64,000 bases of DNA from Deinococcus metallilatus. Its GTDB lineage: Bacteria > Deinococcota > Deinococci > Deinococcales > Deinococcaceae. The notes under the pieces are model-generated. The model saw only the letters and a program-made list of their open reading frames with translations, did not search any database and had not been told where the DNA came from. The DNA lies in assembly GCF_004758605.1 (NCBI RefSeq), contig NZ_CP038511.1, positions 344,148-408,147 on the forward strand, given 5' to 3'. Position numbers and translations under genes: made by a program. The number at the start of each line of letters is the position of its first letter. Positions within the stretch are counted from its first letter, which is position 1. This document shows positions 1-10,434 of the stretch, piece after piece.

Positions 1-1
1 C

Positions 2-160
2 AGCCACCGGATTCACCTGGAGAAGCACACCGACCCCAAGTTCTGGAAGCTGAACGCCCAGCTTTCCAAACCAGAAGGTGGCGCGGAGTGGGCCTACCTC
101 GCGGGCGAGTTCGGCAGCCTCAAGGAGGCGGAGGAGGCGGTCAGGAAGCTCGGCAAGTAG
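2..160 (+). CDS. C-terminal end of an unknown protein (partial)
   Basis: An open frame runs in from the left edge and stops at TAG 158-160, leaving about 52 residues. They are charged and contain EGGAEWAYLAGEFGSLKEA followed by a lysine-ending helix. Third codon positions are mostly G or C, as in neighbouring genes, so it is probably the true end of a gene. No family is recognisable from so short a piece. The next gene on the other strand ends at 452, so the 290 nt between them separate convergent genes, and I see no further gene there. Confidence 0.6.
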   Translation, partial: SHRIHLEKHTDPKFWKLNAQLSKPEGGAEWAYLAGEFGSLKEAEEAVRKLGK

Positions 161-451
161 AGCGTCGGGGCGGAGGCGACAGGCAGGTGCAGGGGTTCCC
201 CCAGCGTTATGGACCCTGGCCCGTGAACCTGGTGCTGGTCGGTGTACAGCTCACTGGCGCCGACATCAGGCCCGGCACGAGAAACCTCCGCGGGGCCACC
301 AGGGGCCACCTCCCGGGTCAGGTCAGCGGAATGGGGGTGCGCAGGCTGGACAGCTCTGGGAGGGTGACAGGTGGCGCTCTCCGCGGCCCGGCTCGTCGTT
401 CCTCCTGGACATACTCCCCTGGCGCCGGGCCGAGTGAGGCGGCCCTATGCC

Positions 452-3181
452 CTATGTCAGCTCAGGGGCCGACGCCGGGGCCCGGAGGTTGGGCTGCCCC
501 CGGCGACCTCCCTTGGCGCGGTACATGCGCTGGTCGCTGAGGCGCAGCAGCTCGCCCGCCGTCACCGCTTCGCGCGGAAAAGCGGCGATGCCCGCGCTGA
601 CACCCGACGTTGGAAAACCCTGCTCGCGCACGCGGGCCGCCACCGCTTCGATGTCCTCCAGGATCGCCACGCCCGTGTCCGCCGCGCCTGACAGGATCGC
701 CGCGTACTCGTCGCCCCCGATGCGGTACACCTCGCCGCGGTCCCCAAGCGCCGCCTGCAGGGTCCGCGCGAAGGCGCGCAGCAGGTCGTCGCCGCGCTCG
801 TGGCCCTGGTGGTCGTTCACGGCCTTGAGGCCGTCGAGGTCCATGGACAGCACCAGAACACTGTCACCGTGGGCCGCCTCCCGGAGCGCGCGCTCCAGGT
901 CCTCCTCAAAGGCCCGGCGGTTGGGAAGGTTCGTGAGCACGTCCGTGCGGGCGGCGAGTTCGAGGCGCCGCGCCGTCGATTCGGCCTCCCGCCGCGCCCG
1001 CTCGAGGTCGCGCGTCTGTTCCGCCAGCAGGTGCTCGTAGTGCGCGCGCAGCGCCGCCACGTCCTGCCCCGGGCCTTGGAGCGCCGGGAGGTGGAACTGT
1101 GCGCCCGCCTCCCGCTGCGCGCGCAGCTCACGCCGCATGTCCTCCTCGTACGTCGCCGCCCCGAACACGCACAGGGCGGCGTCCACCACCCGGGGGTCGA
1201 ACTGTGTGTCGCGGCCGCGGTGGAGTTCCGCGAGCGCCTGCTCCCGGGTCCACGCCGCCTTGTAGGGCCGCGCGTGCGTGAGGGCATCGAACACGTCCGC
1301 GACCGCCACGATGCGCCCCATCAGCGGAATGGCCTCGCCCGCGAGGCCGCGCGGGTACCCGCGCCCGTCCCAGCGCTCGTGGTGCGACCACGCGATGTCC
1401 TCGGCCATCTGCAGCAGCGCCGACTCGCCGCTCGCGAGCAGGCGCGCGCCCAGCGCGGCGTGCGCGCGCATCTCGTCGTACTCCCCCGGCGTGAGCGGCC
1501 CCGCCTTGAGCAAGATCGCGTCCGGGATCCCGATCTTGCCGACGTCGTGCAGGCGCGCGGCGACCCGCGCCAGTTCCACCTGCGCGGCGGGCAGCCCGAG
1601 GTGCGCGGCCAGGCGCGCGGTGCCGTGCCCCACGCGCCAAGTGTGTTCGCCGGTCGCGTCGTCGCGGTACTCGGCGGCGGTCGCCAGCCGCGCGGCCACC
1701 TCGAGCTGCGCGCGCTCGAGGGCGGCGGTGCGTTCGAGCACGGTGCGCTCGGCCCCCTCGCGGGCGCGCCGCTCGATCTCGGTGCGCTCGCGCTGCGCCT
1801 CCGCCTCCTGGCGGGCGCGCTCGATGTCGAAGCGGGCGGTCAGCTCGCGCGTCTTGCGGTCGCCCTCCTCCGTGAAGAGTTCACGCTCGACGCGGTGGTG
1901 CTCCCGGTAGAGGGCGAGGGCCTGCGCCGCGTCGCCCTGACGTTCGAGGACGTCCGCGAGCGCGAGCAGCACCTCGCACTCGCTCTTCTTGCGCTTCACC
2001 TCGCGGGCCAGCCTCAGCGCCTCGCCCAGGCGCGCGAGGGCCAGCGGCAGCTCGTCCCGGCGCGCGGCGAGGCGGCCGAGGTGGTGCAGGGCGTCGAGTT
2101 GCCCCTCCACGTCCTCGCCCCGGCGGGCCAGCTCCAGGGCCCGCGCGTGAGACGCGACGGCCTCCCCGAGCTCTCCCGCGCGCTCGTGCAGGCGACCCAG
2201 CCCGTCGAGGGCGGACACCTCCCCGGGCGCGTACCCGATGGCGCGCGCGCGTTCCCGCGCGCCCAGCAGCTGGGCGCGCGCCTCGTCGTCCTGGCCCGCC
2301 TCCTGCCGCGCCGCGCCGATGTTGAGCAGGGCCACGACCTCGACGAGCGTGTCGCCGCCGCTCCTCGCCAGGGCGAGGGCCTGCCCGAAGTGCTCGACCG
2401 CCCTGTCCACATCGCCCATGTCGAGGTAGAGCGTGCCCAGGTTGAGGACCGTGCGGTTGAGGGTCCGGGCGTCGTCCCCCCGGCCGCGCAGCAGGGCGTG
2501 CGCCTCGGTGAGGGCCCCCAGCGCCTCCGGGTAGCGGCCCAGGCTGACGTACAGGTTCCCGATGTTGCACAGGCAGCTCGACTCTCCGGCGTGGTCCCCC
2601 AGCGCGCGGTGCGCGGCCAGCGCCTCCTCGAGGGCCGCGAGGGCCTCGGCATACGCGCCGCGGGTGTGCCGCGCGCCCGACAGCCGGTTGAGCATCCGCG
2701 CCTGCACGGCCAGGTGCCCGTGCGCGCGGGCGAGGCCGAGCGCTTCGAGAAACTGCGCCTCGGCGGCGGCGATGTCCCCATAATCCAGCATCAGCTTGCC
2801 GTCCGCGCCCAGCGCCTCCATGACGCCCGGCAGGTCGCCTGCCCGCCTGGCGACGTTCCGGGCGCGCCCGAACGCGTCACGGGCTTCATCGCGCATCCCG
2901 CGTTCCGCCAGCGCGGCACCCAGGACGAGCAGGGCGCGCACCTCTCCCGCCGGGTACACCGCGCCTCGCGCGGCCGACCGTGCCTCGCGCGCCACTTCGG
3001 CCGCGCGAGGCGCGTCCGCGCCGACCAACTGTTCGGCGGCCCCGACGAGCGCGTCCACGACCGTCTGGGCGTCACCTCCCGCTGCGCCGCTCAATTCAAG
3101 CCGCGTCGCCCGCCGGTCCCCGCGCACACCGCCGTCCATCTCACCCGCCTGCCGTCCCGACCGCCAGGGCCCTCGTCTCAC
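452..3181 (-). CDS. TPR / HD-GYP / GGDEF cyclic-di-GMP signalling protein
   Basis: A soluble protein of about 909 aa. Residues 40-430 are a run of TPR-like helical repeats. A charged coiled coil (about 440-510) leads into an HD-GYP phosphodiesterase domain with [10 protein letters not shown] near residue 544 and RWDGRGYP near 609. The C-terminus is a diguanylate cyclase domain with [17 protein letters not shown] and the signature [10 protein letters not shown] near 821. The signature is GGDEY rather than GGDEF, a mild change. Both synthesis and breakdown of c-di-GMP are therefore possible, with TPRs as the likely protein-binding input. The GTG start overlaps the stop of the protease gene (GTGA), implying coupling. 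An ATG 14 codons further in is an alternative start. Confidence 0.9.
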   Translation of the reverse strand: MRRGPWRSGRQAGEMDGGVRGDRRATRLELSGAAGGDAQTVVDALVGAAEQLVGADAPRAAEVAREARSAARGAVYPAGEVRALLVLGAALAERGMRDEARDAFGRARNVARRAGDLPGVMEALGADGKLMLDYGDIAAAEAQFLEALGLARAHGHLAVQARMLNRLSGARHTRGAYAEALAALEEALAAHRALGDHAGESSCLCNIGNLYVSLGRYPEALGALTEAHALLRGRGDDARTLNRTVLNLGTLYLDMGDVDRAVEHFGQALALARSGGDTLVEVVALLNIGAARQEAGQDDEARAQLLGARERARAIGYAPGEVSALDGLGRLHERAGELGEAVASHARALELARRGEDVEGQLDALHHLGRLAARRDELPLALARLGEALRLAREVKRKKSECEVLLALADVLERQGDAAQALALYREHHRVERELFTEEGDRKTRELTARFDIERARQEAEAQRERTEIERRAREGAERTVLERTAALERAQLEVAARLATAAEYRDDATGEHTWRVGHGTARLAAHLGLPAAQVELARVAARLHDVGKIGIPDAILLKAGPLTPGEYDEMRAHAALGARLLASGESALLQMAEDIAWSHHERWDGRGYPRGLAGEAIPLMGRIVAVADVFDALTHARPYKAAWTREQALAELHRGRDTQFDPRVVDAALCVFGAATYEEDMRRELRAQREAGAQFHLPALQGPGQDVAALRAHYEHLLAEQTRDLERARREAESTARRLELAARTDVLTNLPNRRAFEEDLERALREAAHGDSVLVLSMDLDGLKAVNDHQGHERGDDLLRAFARTLQAALGDRGEVYRIGGDEYAAILSGAADTGVAILEDIEAVAARVREQGFPTSGVSAGIAAFPREAVTAGELLRLSDQRMYRAKGGRRGQPNLRAPASAPELT

Positions 3182-4578
3182 TCGTTATGGTCGTCATTCT
3201 CGTCGCCCAGCCCCAACACGTCGCGCAAAAAAGCCTCGAGGTCGAGCCGACCCTGCACGCCGAGTTTGGTCCTGTACGCGCGGTTGCCGGGCAGGCCGTA
3301 CACGTTGTGGGCGCGCGCACTCATCTTTTGCGCGAGATCCCCACGCACCTTCTTGTCCGACTCCCCGAGGGCCAGCGCGAGCCCGCCCGCCGCCATGGGG
3401 GCCGCCATCGACGTGCCGCTCCACGCCGCGAGCTGCGGCACGCCGTTCGCGTCGCGCGGCGCGGGGCCGAACACGTCCTCGCCGGGCGCGACCACCTCCA
3501 GGGCGCTGCCGTAGTTCGAGAAGCTGGACTTGACGTCGCGCGCGTCGACGCTGCCGACGCTGAGCTCGCGCTCGTTGCCCTTGCCGGCCGCGTCGCGCGC
3601 GGGATAGGTGATGGGATCCGTGTTCTCGTTCCCGGCGGACGCGACCACGAACACGCCGCTCCTGGTCGCTCGCTCGATGGCGTCCTGCACGATCTGAGAG
3701 CGCTCGTCGCTGCCCAGGCTGAGGTTGATCACGCGCGCGCCGTGCTTGACGGCCCAGTCGATGGCCTTGGCCACGCCGAGGATGTCGCCGGAGCCGTCCG
3801 GGCCGAGGACGCGCAACGGCAGGATGGTCGCGTTCGGCGCCACCTGCAGCACGATGCCCGCCACGCTCGTGCCGTGCCCGTACCCGCCGATGCCGAGGGC
3901 CCCCTCGTCCTGCGGCAGCGCGTCGTTGCCGTAGAAGTCCCACCACTCGCCCTGCGGCGCGAGCGCCCCCTCGAAGGCGGGATGGGTGAGGTCGAGGCCC
4001 GTGTCGATGACCGCGACCTTGACGCCCGCGCCGAGATGCGGGGCGAGCCGCTGCGCCTGCTGGAGCCGGACCTGTCCCCAGGTCACGCTGTTCTCGGGCA
4101 CCGGCGCGTAGCTGCCCCCGGCCCACAGGGTGCGCCGCCCACCCGTCCAGGCCCGGAACTCGCCCCCCGCCCACAGGGTGCGCCGCCCCTGCATGGCGGT
4201 CACGCCCCCACCATCGAAGGCGGCCTGGTTGGGTTCGACGACGCGCCGCGACCGCGCCTTCCCCCCGGCACCCTGAGTGACAACGGGGAGTTGCGCGGAA
4301 TCGACGGCGAGCAGGGCGTAGCCTGCCTGCGCGCTGAACGCGACCACCCTGCCCCCGAACTCGCGCTCAAGGCCCTGGACGCTGTCCGACTTGTCCGCGC
4401 TGACCATCAGGGCGTAGGGCGCCCGCGCCGTCGGTACGGCGATGGGCGTGGCCGTCGTCACGGGGGCCGGATCGGGAACGGGCGTCGCGGCCTCGCTGGC
4501 AGGTTGCTGCCCGCAGGCGGCGAGCGCCAGGGCCAGGAGGACGGTCCCCGGGAGGCGTGATGTGCGGGTCATGGGCAT
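3178..4578 (-). CDS. Subtilisin-family (S8) serine protease, lipoprotein-type
   Basis: 466 aa. The N-terminus has a signal peptide ending in a lipobox (LALAACG), so the mature enzyme is probably lipid-anchored outside the membrane. A pro-region (about residues 50-150) is followed by the catalytic domain: Asp in [15 protein letters not shown] (about 190), His in [12 protein letters not shown] (about 234) and Ser in [13 protein letters not shown] (about 389). An unusual RRTLWAGG segment occurs twice, 16 residues apart, just before the catalytic domain. AAGGAC lies 8 nt ahead of the ATG at 4578; a second ATG two codons on is less well placed. The gene is coupled to the downstream c-di-GMP protein by a GTGA overlap, so the two are probably co-transcribed. 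Confidence 0.92.
   Translation of the reverse strand: MPMTRTSRLPGTVLLALALAACGQQPASEAATPVPDPAPVTTATPIAVPTARAPYALMVSADKSDSVQGLEREFGGRVVAFSAQAGYALLAVDSAQLPVVTQGAGGKARSRRVVEPNQAAFDGGGVTAMQGRRTLWAGGEFRAWTGGRRTLWAGGSYAPVPENSVTWGQVRLQQAQRLAPHLGAGVKVAVIDTGLDLTHPAFEGALAPQGEWWDFYGNDALPQDEGALGIGGYGHGTSVAGIVLQVAPNATILPLRVLGPDGSGDILGVAKAIDWAVKHGARVINLSLGSDERSQIVQDAIERATRSGVFVVASAGNENTDPITYPARDAAGKGNERELSVGSVDARDVKSSFSNYGSALEVVAPGEDVFGPAPRDANGVPQLAAWSGTSMAAPMAAGGLALALGESDKKVRGDLAQKMSARAHNVYGLPGNRAYRTKLGVQGRLDLEAFLRDVLGLGDENDDHNE
4121..4188 (-). repeat. Duplicated 20-bp segment inside the protease gene
   Basis: The same 20 bases occur at 4121-4140 and 4169-4188, exactly 48 bp (16 codons) apart and in frame. 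Each encodes most of the peptide RRTLWAGG. The duplication lies between the pro-region and the catalytic domain of the S8 protease. Confidence 0.85.
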
Positions 4579-5069
4579 CTGCGGTGTCCTTTCGGGTTCC
4601 GTGTCTGTCGAAAGGCAGGGAACTCTTCACGCCCAACGTAGGAGGAGGACTCTTACACAGCTCTTTTCGTGTCCTCCTGCTCGCCCTGTGAAGACCTGTG
4701 GCGCGGGGAGGAGGGACTCCGCCAGCCTCCCCGCGTGACTCGGGGGAAAGGTCTCTCAACGGGGTGAGGAGGACGGCGAATGCCGATGTTCGCCCCCTGG
4801 GACGGCACCTCCTCGACCTGGGCTCGCGCAGCGTTCGGGCCCGGGCGGCCACGGATCGAGAACGCCGTCCAGGACCCGTGACGCGGGAAGCCCTGCTCGG
4901 TTCGGCCCGACGAGATCACCTGCTCCGCGCGGGGTCCCGACGCCGGGGGCGCCCCCTTCCCTCGGCCTACCCACCGGCCACCACGCTCCCGATGCGGGGA
5001 GGGCGTCGCGTCAGCGTCGGGGAGCGTCTCCCGCCGCCGAACCCCGCACAACACCGTCCCCACTTGGGC
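4579..5069. other. Intergenic region without a supportable gene
   Basis: About 490 nt separate the protease start from the end of the DedA gene. Open frames here lack convincing codon use. One inverted repeat is visible: AGGAGGAC at 4643-4650 pairs with GTCCTCCT at 4671-4678 around a 20-nt loop. It lies about 65 nt upstream of the protease start and could be an operator or a leader hairpin. The TATAC/TTTACC box seen further right is not present here. Confidence 0.5.
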
Positions 5070-5663
<594 letters not shown>

Positions 5664-5669
5664 GCCCCC

Positions 5670-5703
5670 ACCCTAGAGAGCCGAGGTAAAGAACGCGTAT
5701 ACC
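5670..5703 (-). promoter_or_regulatory. Regulon box and leaderless promoter of the DedA gene
   Basis: Read toward the gene, the box is GGTATACGCGTTCTTTACC (5685-5703), a direct repeat of TATAC and TTTAC 11 bp apart. After exactly 9 nt comes the -10 hexamer TAGGGT (5670-5675), then 6 nt and the ATG. No -35 hexamer is visible, so the box probably replaces it as an activator site of the OmpR/PhoB type. Confidence 0.8.
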
Positions 5704-5747
5704 GAGAGGGGGAGCGGCTCAGGCCACTCCCCCCGGGAAGCCGCCCC

Positions 5748-8384
5748 TCAGCCCGCCCGCAGCACCTCGGTCACCCGCCGGTTGGAGGCGGCCTGCGCCA
5801 GCCGCAGGGCGGCCAGGGTGCTGAGGGCGGCGGCGGCCAGCAGGCCCACCAGGTAGGGCCAGGGCAGCACCATCACCTCGGGCGGCGGGTCGAAGACGCC
5901 CTGGAGCAGCTTGATGAGGGTCTGCGCGACCCCCAGGCCGATCACGCCCCCGAGCACCCCGCCGAGGCCCACGACGACCAGCGCCTCACCCGACAGGAAG
6001 GCGCCGAGTTGCTTCTGCGTCGCGCCCAGGGCTCCCAGCACGGTGAAGGTGCGGCGGCGCTCGGCCAGCCCCAGGGCCAGCACCAGCCCGGTCGCCCCGG
6101 CGAGCAGCAGGGCCGCGAAGGCCAGCTCGATGCGCGACAGGCCCGCGAGGTTCACCGCCGTGAGGCCCGACGCGATCCGGCTGCGCACCGTGGCGAGGTC
6201 GGTGACCGTCACGCCGGGGAGATCGCGGGTCGCCCGCCGGGCGGCGTCCACGACCGCCTGCGGGGACCCGCTCACCTTGAGGAGCGCCACCTCGGCCACC
6301 GGGTTGCCGGTCGCCTTGGCGAGGTAGCTCGCGTTGGCGACCAGGAAGGAGTCCTTGGGGGCGGTGGGGAACTCGCGCACCACGCCGACGAAGGTGAAGG
6401 GGACGATCCCGTACCCGTGGGTGCGGGCGTTCAGCAGCCGCAGGTTCAGCCGGTCGCCGAGCGAGAGCTGGTAGTCGTTGACCGTCTCCTGCGAGACGAA
6501 CAGGGCGTCCGGGCGGGCCCGGAGCTTCGCCAGCGCCCCCTGCGCCGTCGTCCCCTTGAAATAGGTGTTCGACAGGCGGCTGACCTGGGTGAAGTGCGCG
6601 GCGTCGATGCCGTAGATGTCCTGGAGGTCCGCGCCCACGTAGGCGAAGCGGTGGATCAGCGGCTGGGTGCCCACCACGCCCGGCAGGGCCCCCAGGGTGG
6701 CCAGCCGTGGCCCGGCGGGGCCGTTCGCGGTGCCCGTGACGGTCACGTCCGCCCCGTTGGTGAGCACGGCGTCCACCCGCGCCTGGTCGTTGTAGGTCGC
6801 GTTGAAGATCGAGGTGGAGACCGCGAAGGCGGTGGCGAGGGCGACGAGCGCCGCCCCGCGCGTCAGGAGGGGCCGTTGCCGCCCCAGCGCGGCCGCGACG
6901 GTCCCCGCCAGGGTCCCGGCCAGGGGCCGCAGCAGCCGGGTCAGCGCGCCCCGCCGCAGCAGCAGGCCCAGCAGCCGCATCGCCAGCAGGGTGCCGCCCA
7001 GCCACAGGGCCAGCGGCGCGACGAAGGCCTCGATCTGGATGCTCGCCTGGGGGACGCCTTCCGGCGCGAGCACGAGCTGGTAGCCCCCGGCGGCGCTGCG
7101 CCAGAACATCACCCCGGCCAGGACGAGCAGCAGCAGGTCGAGGGAGAGGCGCTGCCACAGCGGCGTCCCGGCCCGGCCCACGACCTGCCGCTGGGCGGCG
7201 ACCGTGGACGACCGGATCGCGCCCAGGGTGGGCAGCAGGACGGCCAGCAGCGAGAGGAGCAGCCCCGCCAGGACCGGCAGCGCAAGCAGGGGGACGCCCA
7301 CGGCCGTGCCCGGCGTGACCAGGGGCGAGAGCAGCACGTAGGCCAGGAGGCCCAGCACGGTGCCGACGCCCGCCACCAGCCCCGCCTCCGCCGCTCCCAG
7401 CCGCAGGATGGTGCGGTCACCCGCTCCCCGGACGCGCAGCAGGGCCGCCTCGGTCCGGCGCTGCCCGGCGCTCGCCCCCGCGACGCTCAGGGTCAGCGCC
7501 CCGGCGAGCAGGGCCCCCGGCAGCCCCAGGAACAGGAACAGCGCCTGGGCGTAGAGGGCGTCCTCCCGCGCCCCGTCGAGCTTGGCCGCCAGGTTGTTGC
7601 CGACCACGGCCCCGCCCGAGAGCCGCGCCTCGACGTTGTTGGCGAGCGTCCCGGCCAGCGCGAAGGCCCGGCCCGGGTTGCTGGGGAGCGGGGTGCCCAG
7701 CCGCACGTGGAGCTGCTCGCGTACCGTGTCGGGCCGCGCCAGCTTCTGCGGGGCGAACAGGGCGTCCCACTGGGCGCGGGGAAGCAGCACCACGTTGTCC
7801 GGCGGCGCCTGGGGGGCGAGGCCCTTCGGCGCCCCGACCGCCTGGAACAGCGAGTCGGCCTGCGGAAGGTCGACGACCCCGGCGACCCGCAGCCCCACCG
7901 GGGCGGCCCCGTAGCGTCCGATGTTCACCGTGTCCCCCACGGCGGCGTGCAGGTTCGCCGCCGTCTGCTGCGACAGCACCACGCCGTCCGGCGACCCGAT
8001 CAGGGGACGCAGCTCGGCGGGGAAGGCGGCGCGGTAGCCCGGCGGCAGCCCCAGCACCTTGCCCGCCCCGGTGGTCTGGACGGTGCCGCCCGTGTTGGCC
8101 GTGAAGCCGGGCACGTCCGCGTACCCGACCGCCGCGAGGGTCCGGACCGGAGTGGCGGCGCGGATGGCGGCCTCGGCCTGGGCGCGGCTGGTGTTCTGCC
8201 CCAGCAGCACCTGCCAGTCCACCGGGACCGACCCGATGGCCCGGCGGGTCATGTTGGCCGTGCCCGCCGCGATGAACGACAGCAGGAAGGTCAGGAAGGC
8301 GACGGTCAGACCGACTCCCAGCGCGCTGCCCCACAGACGCAGGGGACGGCGTGCCATCAAACCGCGCAACCACAGGCTGGTCAT
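5748..8384 (-). CDS. FtsX/MacB-type ABC transporter permease
   Basis: 878 aa. It has an N-terminal membrane helix after RRPLRLWGSALGVG and a large extracytoplasmic domain (about 55-255). A three-helix FtsX block (about 270-400) follows, then a second extracytoplasmic domain (about 490-700) and a C-terminal FtsX block with LGALGATQKQLGAFLSGEAL. This is the duplicated-FtsX form of permease that works with separate ATPases in lipoprotein or peptide export. Its ATG overlaps the stop of the upstream ATPase gene (ATGA). It closes a four-gene operon starting at 10,390 under a regulon box, so export is probably induced by envelope stress. The substrate is unknown. Confidence 0.88.
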   Translation of the reverse strand: MTSLWLRGLMARRPLRLWGSALGVGLTVAFLTFLLSFIAAGTANMTRRAIGSVPVDWQVLLGQNTSRAQAEAAIRAATPVRTLAAVGYADVPGFTANTGGTVQTTGAGKVLGLPPGYRAAFPAELRPLIGSPDGVVLSQQTAANLHAAVGDTVNIGRYGAAPVGLRVAGVVDLPQADSLFQAVGAPKGLAPQAPPDNVVLLPRAQWDALFAPQKLARPDTVREQLHVRLGTPLPSNPGRAFALAGTLANNVEARLSGGAVVGNNLAAKLDGAREDALYAQALFLFLGLPGALLAGALTLSVAGASAGQRRTEAALLRVRGAGDRTILRLGAAEAGLVAGVGTVLGLLAYVLLSPLVTPGTAVGVPLLALPVLAGLLLSLLAVLLPTLGAIRSSTVAAQRQVVGRAGTPLWQRLSLDLLLLVLAGVMFWRSAAGGYQLVLAPEGVPQASIQIEAFVAPLALWLGGTLLAMRLLGLLLRRGALTRLLRPLAGTLAGTVAAALGRQRPLLTRGAALVALATAFAVSTSIFNATYNDQARVDAVLTNGADVTVTGTANGPAGPRLATLGALPGVVGTQPLIHRFAYVGADLQDIYGIDAAHFTQVSRLSNTYFKGTTAQGALAKLRARPDALFVSQETVNDYQLSLGDRLNLRLLNARTHGYGIVPFTFVGVVREFPTAPKDSFLVANASYLAKATGNPVAEVALLKVSGSPQAVVDAARRATRDLPGVTVTDLATVRSRIASGLTAVNLAGLSRIELAFAALLLAGATGLVLALGLAERRRTFTVLGALGATQKQLGAFLSGEALVVVGLGGVLGGVIGLGVAQTLIKLLQGVFDPPPEVMVLPWPYLVGLLAAAALSTLAALRLAQAASNRRVTEVLRAG

Positions 8385-9151
8385 GAGGGTCCCTCCTTGG
8401 TGGCCCGGCTCAGGAGCCCGCCGCCCTCCATGCGCCAGAGGGTGTCGAGGCGCCGGGCGACGGCCTCGTCGTGGGTCGCCATCACCAGAGCCGAGCTGGG
8501 TTCGAGGGCCGAGAGCAGCACGTCCATCAGGTGCCCGGCGGTGACGGAATCGAGCTGCCCGGTCGGCTCGTCGGCCAGGATCAGCCGGGGCCGGGTGACG
8601 AGCGCCCGCGCGACCGCCACCCGCTGCGCCTGCCCGCCGGAGAGTTCCTCGGGAAGCTGTTCGGCGAGCGGCAGCAGTTCCAGGGTATCCAGGGCCCGCC
8701 GGGCTTCCCCGGTGGCCGCTTTCGGCGTGGCCCCCGTCAGCAGCAGCGGGAGCGCCACGTTCTCCAGCGCGGTCAGGGGCGGCATCAGGCTCTGGGCCTG
8801 GAAGACGAAGGCGACCTTGCCGGGCCGGAGCGTGTTCGCCTCACCCAGCGCGGGCCAGCTCACCGTCCCCGTGGTCGGCGTGTCGAGCCCGCCGAGCAGG
8901 TGCAGCAGGGTGCTCTTGCCGCTGCCGGAGGGGCCCAGCAGCGCGATCCGGTCGCCGGGGCGCACCTGGAGCGTCGTCTCCCGCAGGGCGGTGACCTCCT
9001 GCCCGCCTACGGTGAAGGTCCGGCCCACCCCGCGCGCCTCGGCCAGCGGGGTGGTCGCCGCGTCCACCTGCCGGGGCGATGCCGCGCCTGAGGAAACGGG
9101 CCCGGGGGTCAGCCGTCCCGGTGAGACGTCCACCATCCTGGGTTCAGGCAT
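8381..9151 (-). CDS. ABC transporter ATP-binding protein (second of two)
   Basis: 256 aa. After an N-terminal extension of about 35 residues comes a LolD/MacB-like ATPase: Walker A GPSGSGKST (about 73), Q-loop in FVFQAQSLMPPLTALENV, signature LSGGQ, Walker B LILADEPT, and the switch His in MATHDEAVA. All catalytic residues are present. It overlaps the first ATPase by 8 nt and the permease by 4 nt, so the three genes are co-translated. With two ATPases and one long permease, the complex could be a heterodimer of nucleotide-binding subunits, or the two may serve different permeases. Confidence 0.92.
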   Translation of the reverse strand: MPEPRMVDVSPGRLTPGPVSSGAASPRQVDAATTPLAEARGVGRTFTVGGQEVTALRETTLQVRPGDRIALLGPSGSGKSTLLHLLGGLDTPTTGTVSWPALGEANTLRPGKVAFVFQAQSLMPPLTALENVALPLLLTGATPKAATGEARRALDTLELLPLAEQLPEELSGGQAQRVAVARALVTRPRLILADEPTGQLDSVTAGHLMDVLLSALEPSSALVMATHDEAVARRLDTLWRMEGGGLLSRATKEGPS

Positions 9152-9818
9152 CCTGCCACCTCCCGTCTTTCAGCCGCAACACGCGCGTCGCCCGGGCGGC
9201 CAGCCGGGAGCTGTGGGTGGCGATCACGGCGCAACGTCCGCCGCGCCCCTCCCCCCGCACGAACGCCTCGATCACCCCGATGACCCGCTCCTCGGTCCGC
9301 GCGTCCACCTCGGCGGTCGGCTCGTCGGCCAGCAGCGCGGCGGGGCGGTGGGCCAGCGCCGCCGCGAGCGAGGCGCGCGCGATTTCCCCTCCGGAGAGCT
9401 GCGCCGGGAAGGCGTGCCGCCGGTGGTCCAACCCGAGCTGCCCCAGCAGGTCCAGCGCGCGGGCCCCGCCCGGCTGACCGAGCAGCCGCCCGGTCAGGGT
9501 CACGTTGTCGAGCACGTTCAGGTGCGCGAGCAGGTTCCCGCCCTGCAACATCACGCCCAGGTGCCGGGCCCGCACCCCCGCCCGCTGGGCCTCGGGCCGC
9601 CGGGTCAGCCGCTCGCCCGCCACCGTCACCGCGCCGCCGTCCGGGTCGTCCAGGCCCGCCAGGCAAGAGAGCAGGGTGCTCTTGCCGCTGCCGGAGGCGC
9701 CCAGCAGGACGACGAGTTCTCCCGGCGCCACGTCCAGGCTGACCCCGCGCAGGGCGCGCACCTCCTCGTCCGCCACGTGGTAGAAGCGGTACAGGTCCAC
9801 GGCCTCCAGGATGGACAT
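9144..9818 (-). CDS. ABC transporter ATP-binding protein (first of two)
   Basis: 224 aa. Walker A GASGSGKST (about 41), signature LSGGE (about 142, with Glu in place of the usual Gln), Walker B ALLADEPT and IATHSSRLA with the switch His are all visible. The family is the LolD/MacB type that energises FtsX permeases. The ATG at 9818 is chosen because GGTGAG precedes it. A GTG at 9827 overlapping the stop of the PsbP-like gene (GTGA) is an equally possible start and fits the coupling seen elsewhere in the window. Confidence 0.9.
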   Translation of the reverse strand: MSILEAVDLYRFYHVADEEVRALRGVSLDVAPGELVVLLGASGSGKSTLLSCLAGLDDPDGGAVTVAGERLTRRPEAQRAGVRARHLGVMLQGGNLLAHLNVLDNVTLTGRLLGQPGGARALDLLGQLGLDHRRHAFPAQLSGGEIARASLAAALAHRPAALLADEPTAEVDARTEERVIGVIEAFVRGEGRGGRCAVIATHSSRLAARATRVLRLKDGRWQDA

Positions 9819-9823
9819 GGCCC

Positions 9824-10390
9824 TCACCGCCACACGAACGAACGCGCGACCCGGTTCCAGGCGTCCACGTTGTCCGCCCCCCTGGGGGCACTCATCCGCA
9901 GCACGACCTCGCGCCCGTTTCTGGTGAGCACGTACAGGTCGTTGTCCAGCACCGCGCGCCGTCCCGTCACCGCGTTCGGGGCGGAGGTGGAGATGAAGCG
10001 CGCCAGGACGGCGTTCCCGGCGGGCAACGGCGCCGCCTTGACCAGGGTGACCTTCAGGCTGGGGTCCGTCCGGGCCAGCGCGGCGAGGTCACCCGCCCGG
10101 ACCGCCGCGACCCCCGGGGTCCCTGCCGCCCTGCGGGCCGTCAGCTCGACGGTGCCGTACTTGGAGGTGAAGCTCACCGTGCCGCCCTGCTCGCGGCGGG
10201 CCCAGCCTTCCGGGATTTCCAGGCTGTAGCCTCCCGGCGCGTTCGTGTAACGCACGAAGGCCTGTGAGTCGGGGATGTCGCCGACCGGGTGAGTCTCGGG
10301 CGCCACCTGCGTCTGCGCGAGGGCGCCGGAGACCAGGGCGAGAAGGGCGAACGTCGTTGCGGGCCGCACCAGACCTTTGTTCTTGTTCAT
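9824..10390 (-). CDS. PsbP/DcrB-like secreted protein
   Basis: 188 aa. A signal peptide (FALLALVSGALAQ) precedes a single domain that starts YTNAPGGYSLEIPEGW and ends VDAWNRVARSFVWR. That pattern is typical of PsbP/MOG1/DcrB-like folds found in bacterial secreted proteins. It is the first gene of the ABC exporter operon and has a leaderless-type promoter with a regulon box. It may be a periplasmic partner or stress chaperone for the exporter; that role is inference. Confidence 0.75.
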   Translation of the reverse strand: MNKNKGLVRPATTFALLALVSGALAQTQVAPETHPVGDIPDSQAFVRYTNAPGGYSLEIPEGWARREQGGTVSFTSKYGTVELTARRAAGTPGVAAVRAGDLAALARTDPSLKVTLVKAAPLPAGNAVLARFISTSAPNAVTGRRAVLDNDLYVLTRNGREVVLRMSAPRGADNVDAWNRVARSFVWR

Positions 10391-10396
10391 GCCCCG

Positions 10397-10430
10397 ACCG
10401 TAGGCCCGTCCGGTATAAACGCGGTATAGG
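10397..10430 (-). promoter_or_regulatory. Regulon box and leaderless promoter of the ABC exporter operon
   Basis: Toward the gene the box reads CCTATACCGCGTTTATACC (10412-10430); here both half-sites are TATAC. Nine nt later comes the -10 TACGGT (10397-10402), then 6 nt and the ATG at 10390. The geometry is identical to the DedA promoter. Confidence 0.78.
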
Positions 10431-10434
10431 AACC

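Noticed and set aside
800..3514. A plus-strand open frame of 900 codons
   Set aside because: It lies opposite the c-di-GMP protein, whose motifs are clear, and has no recognisable content.
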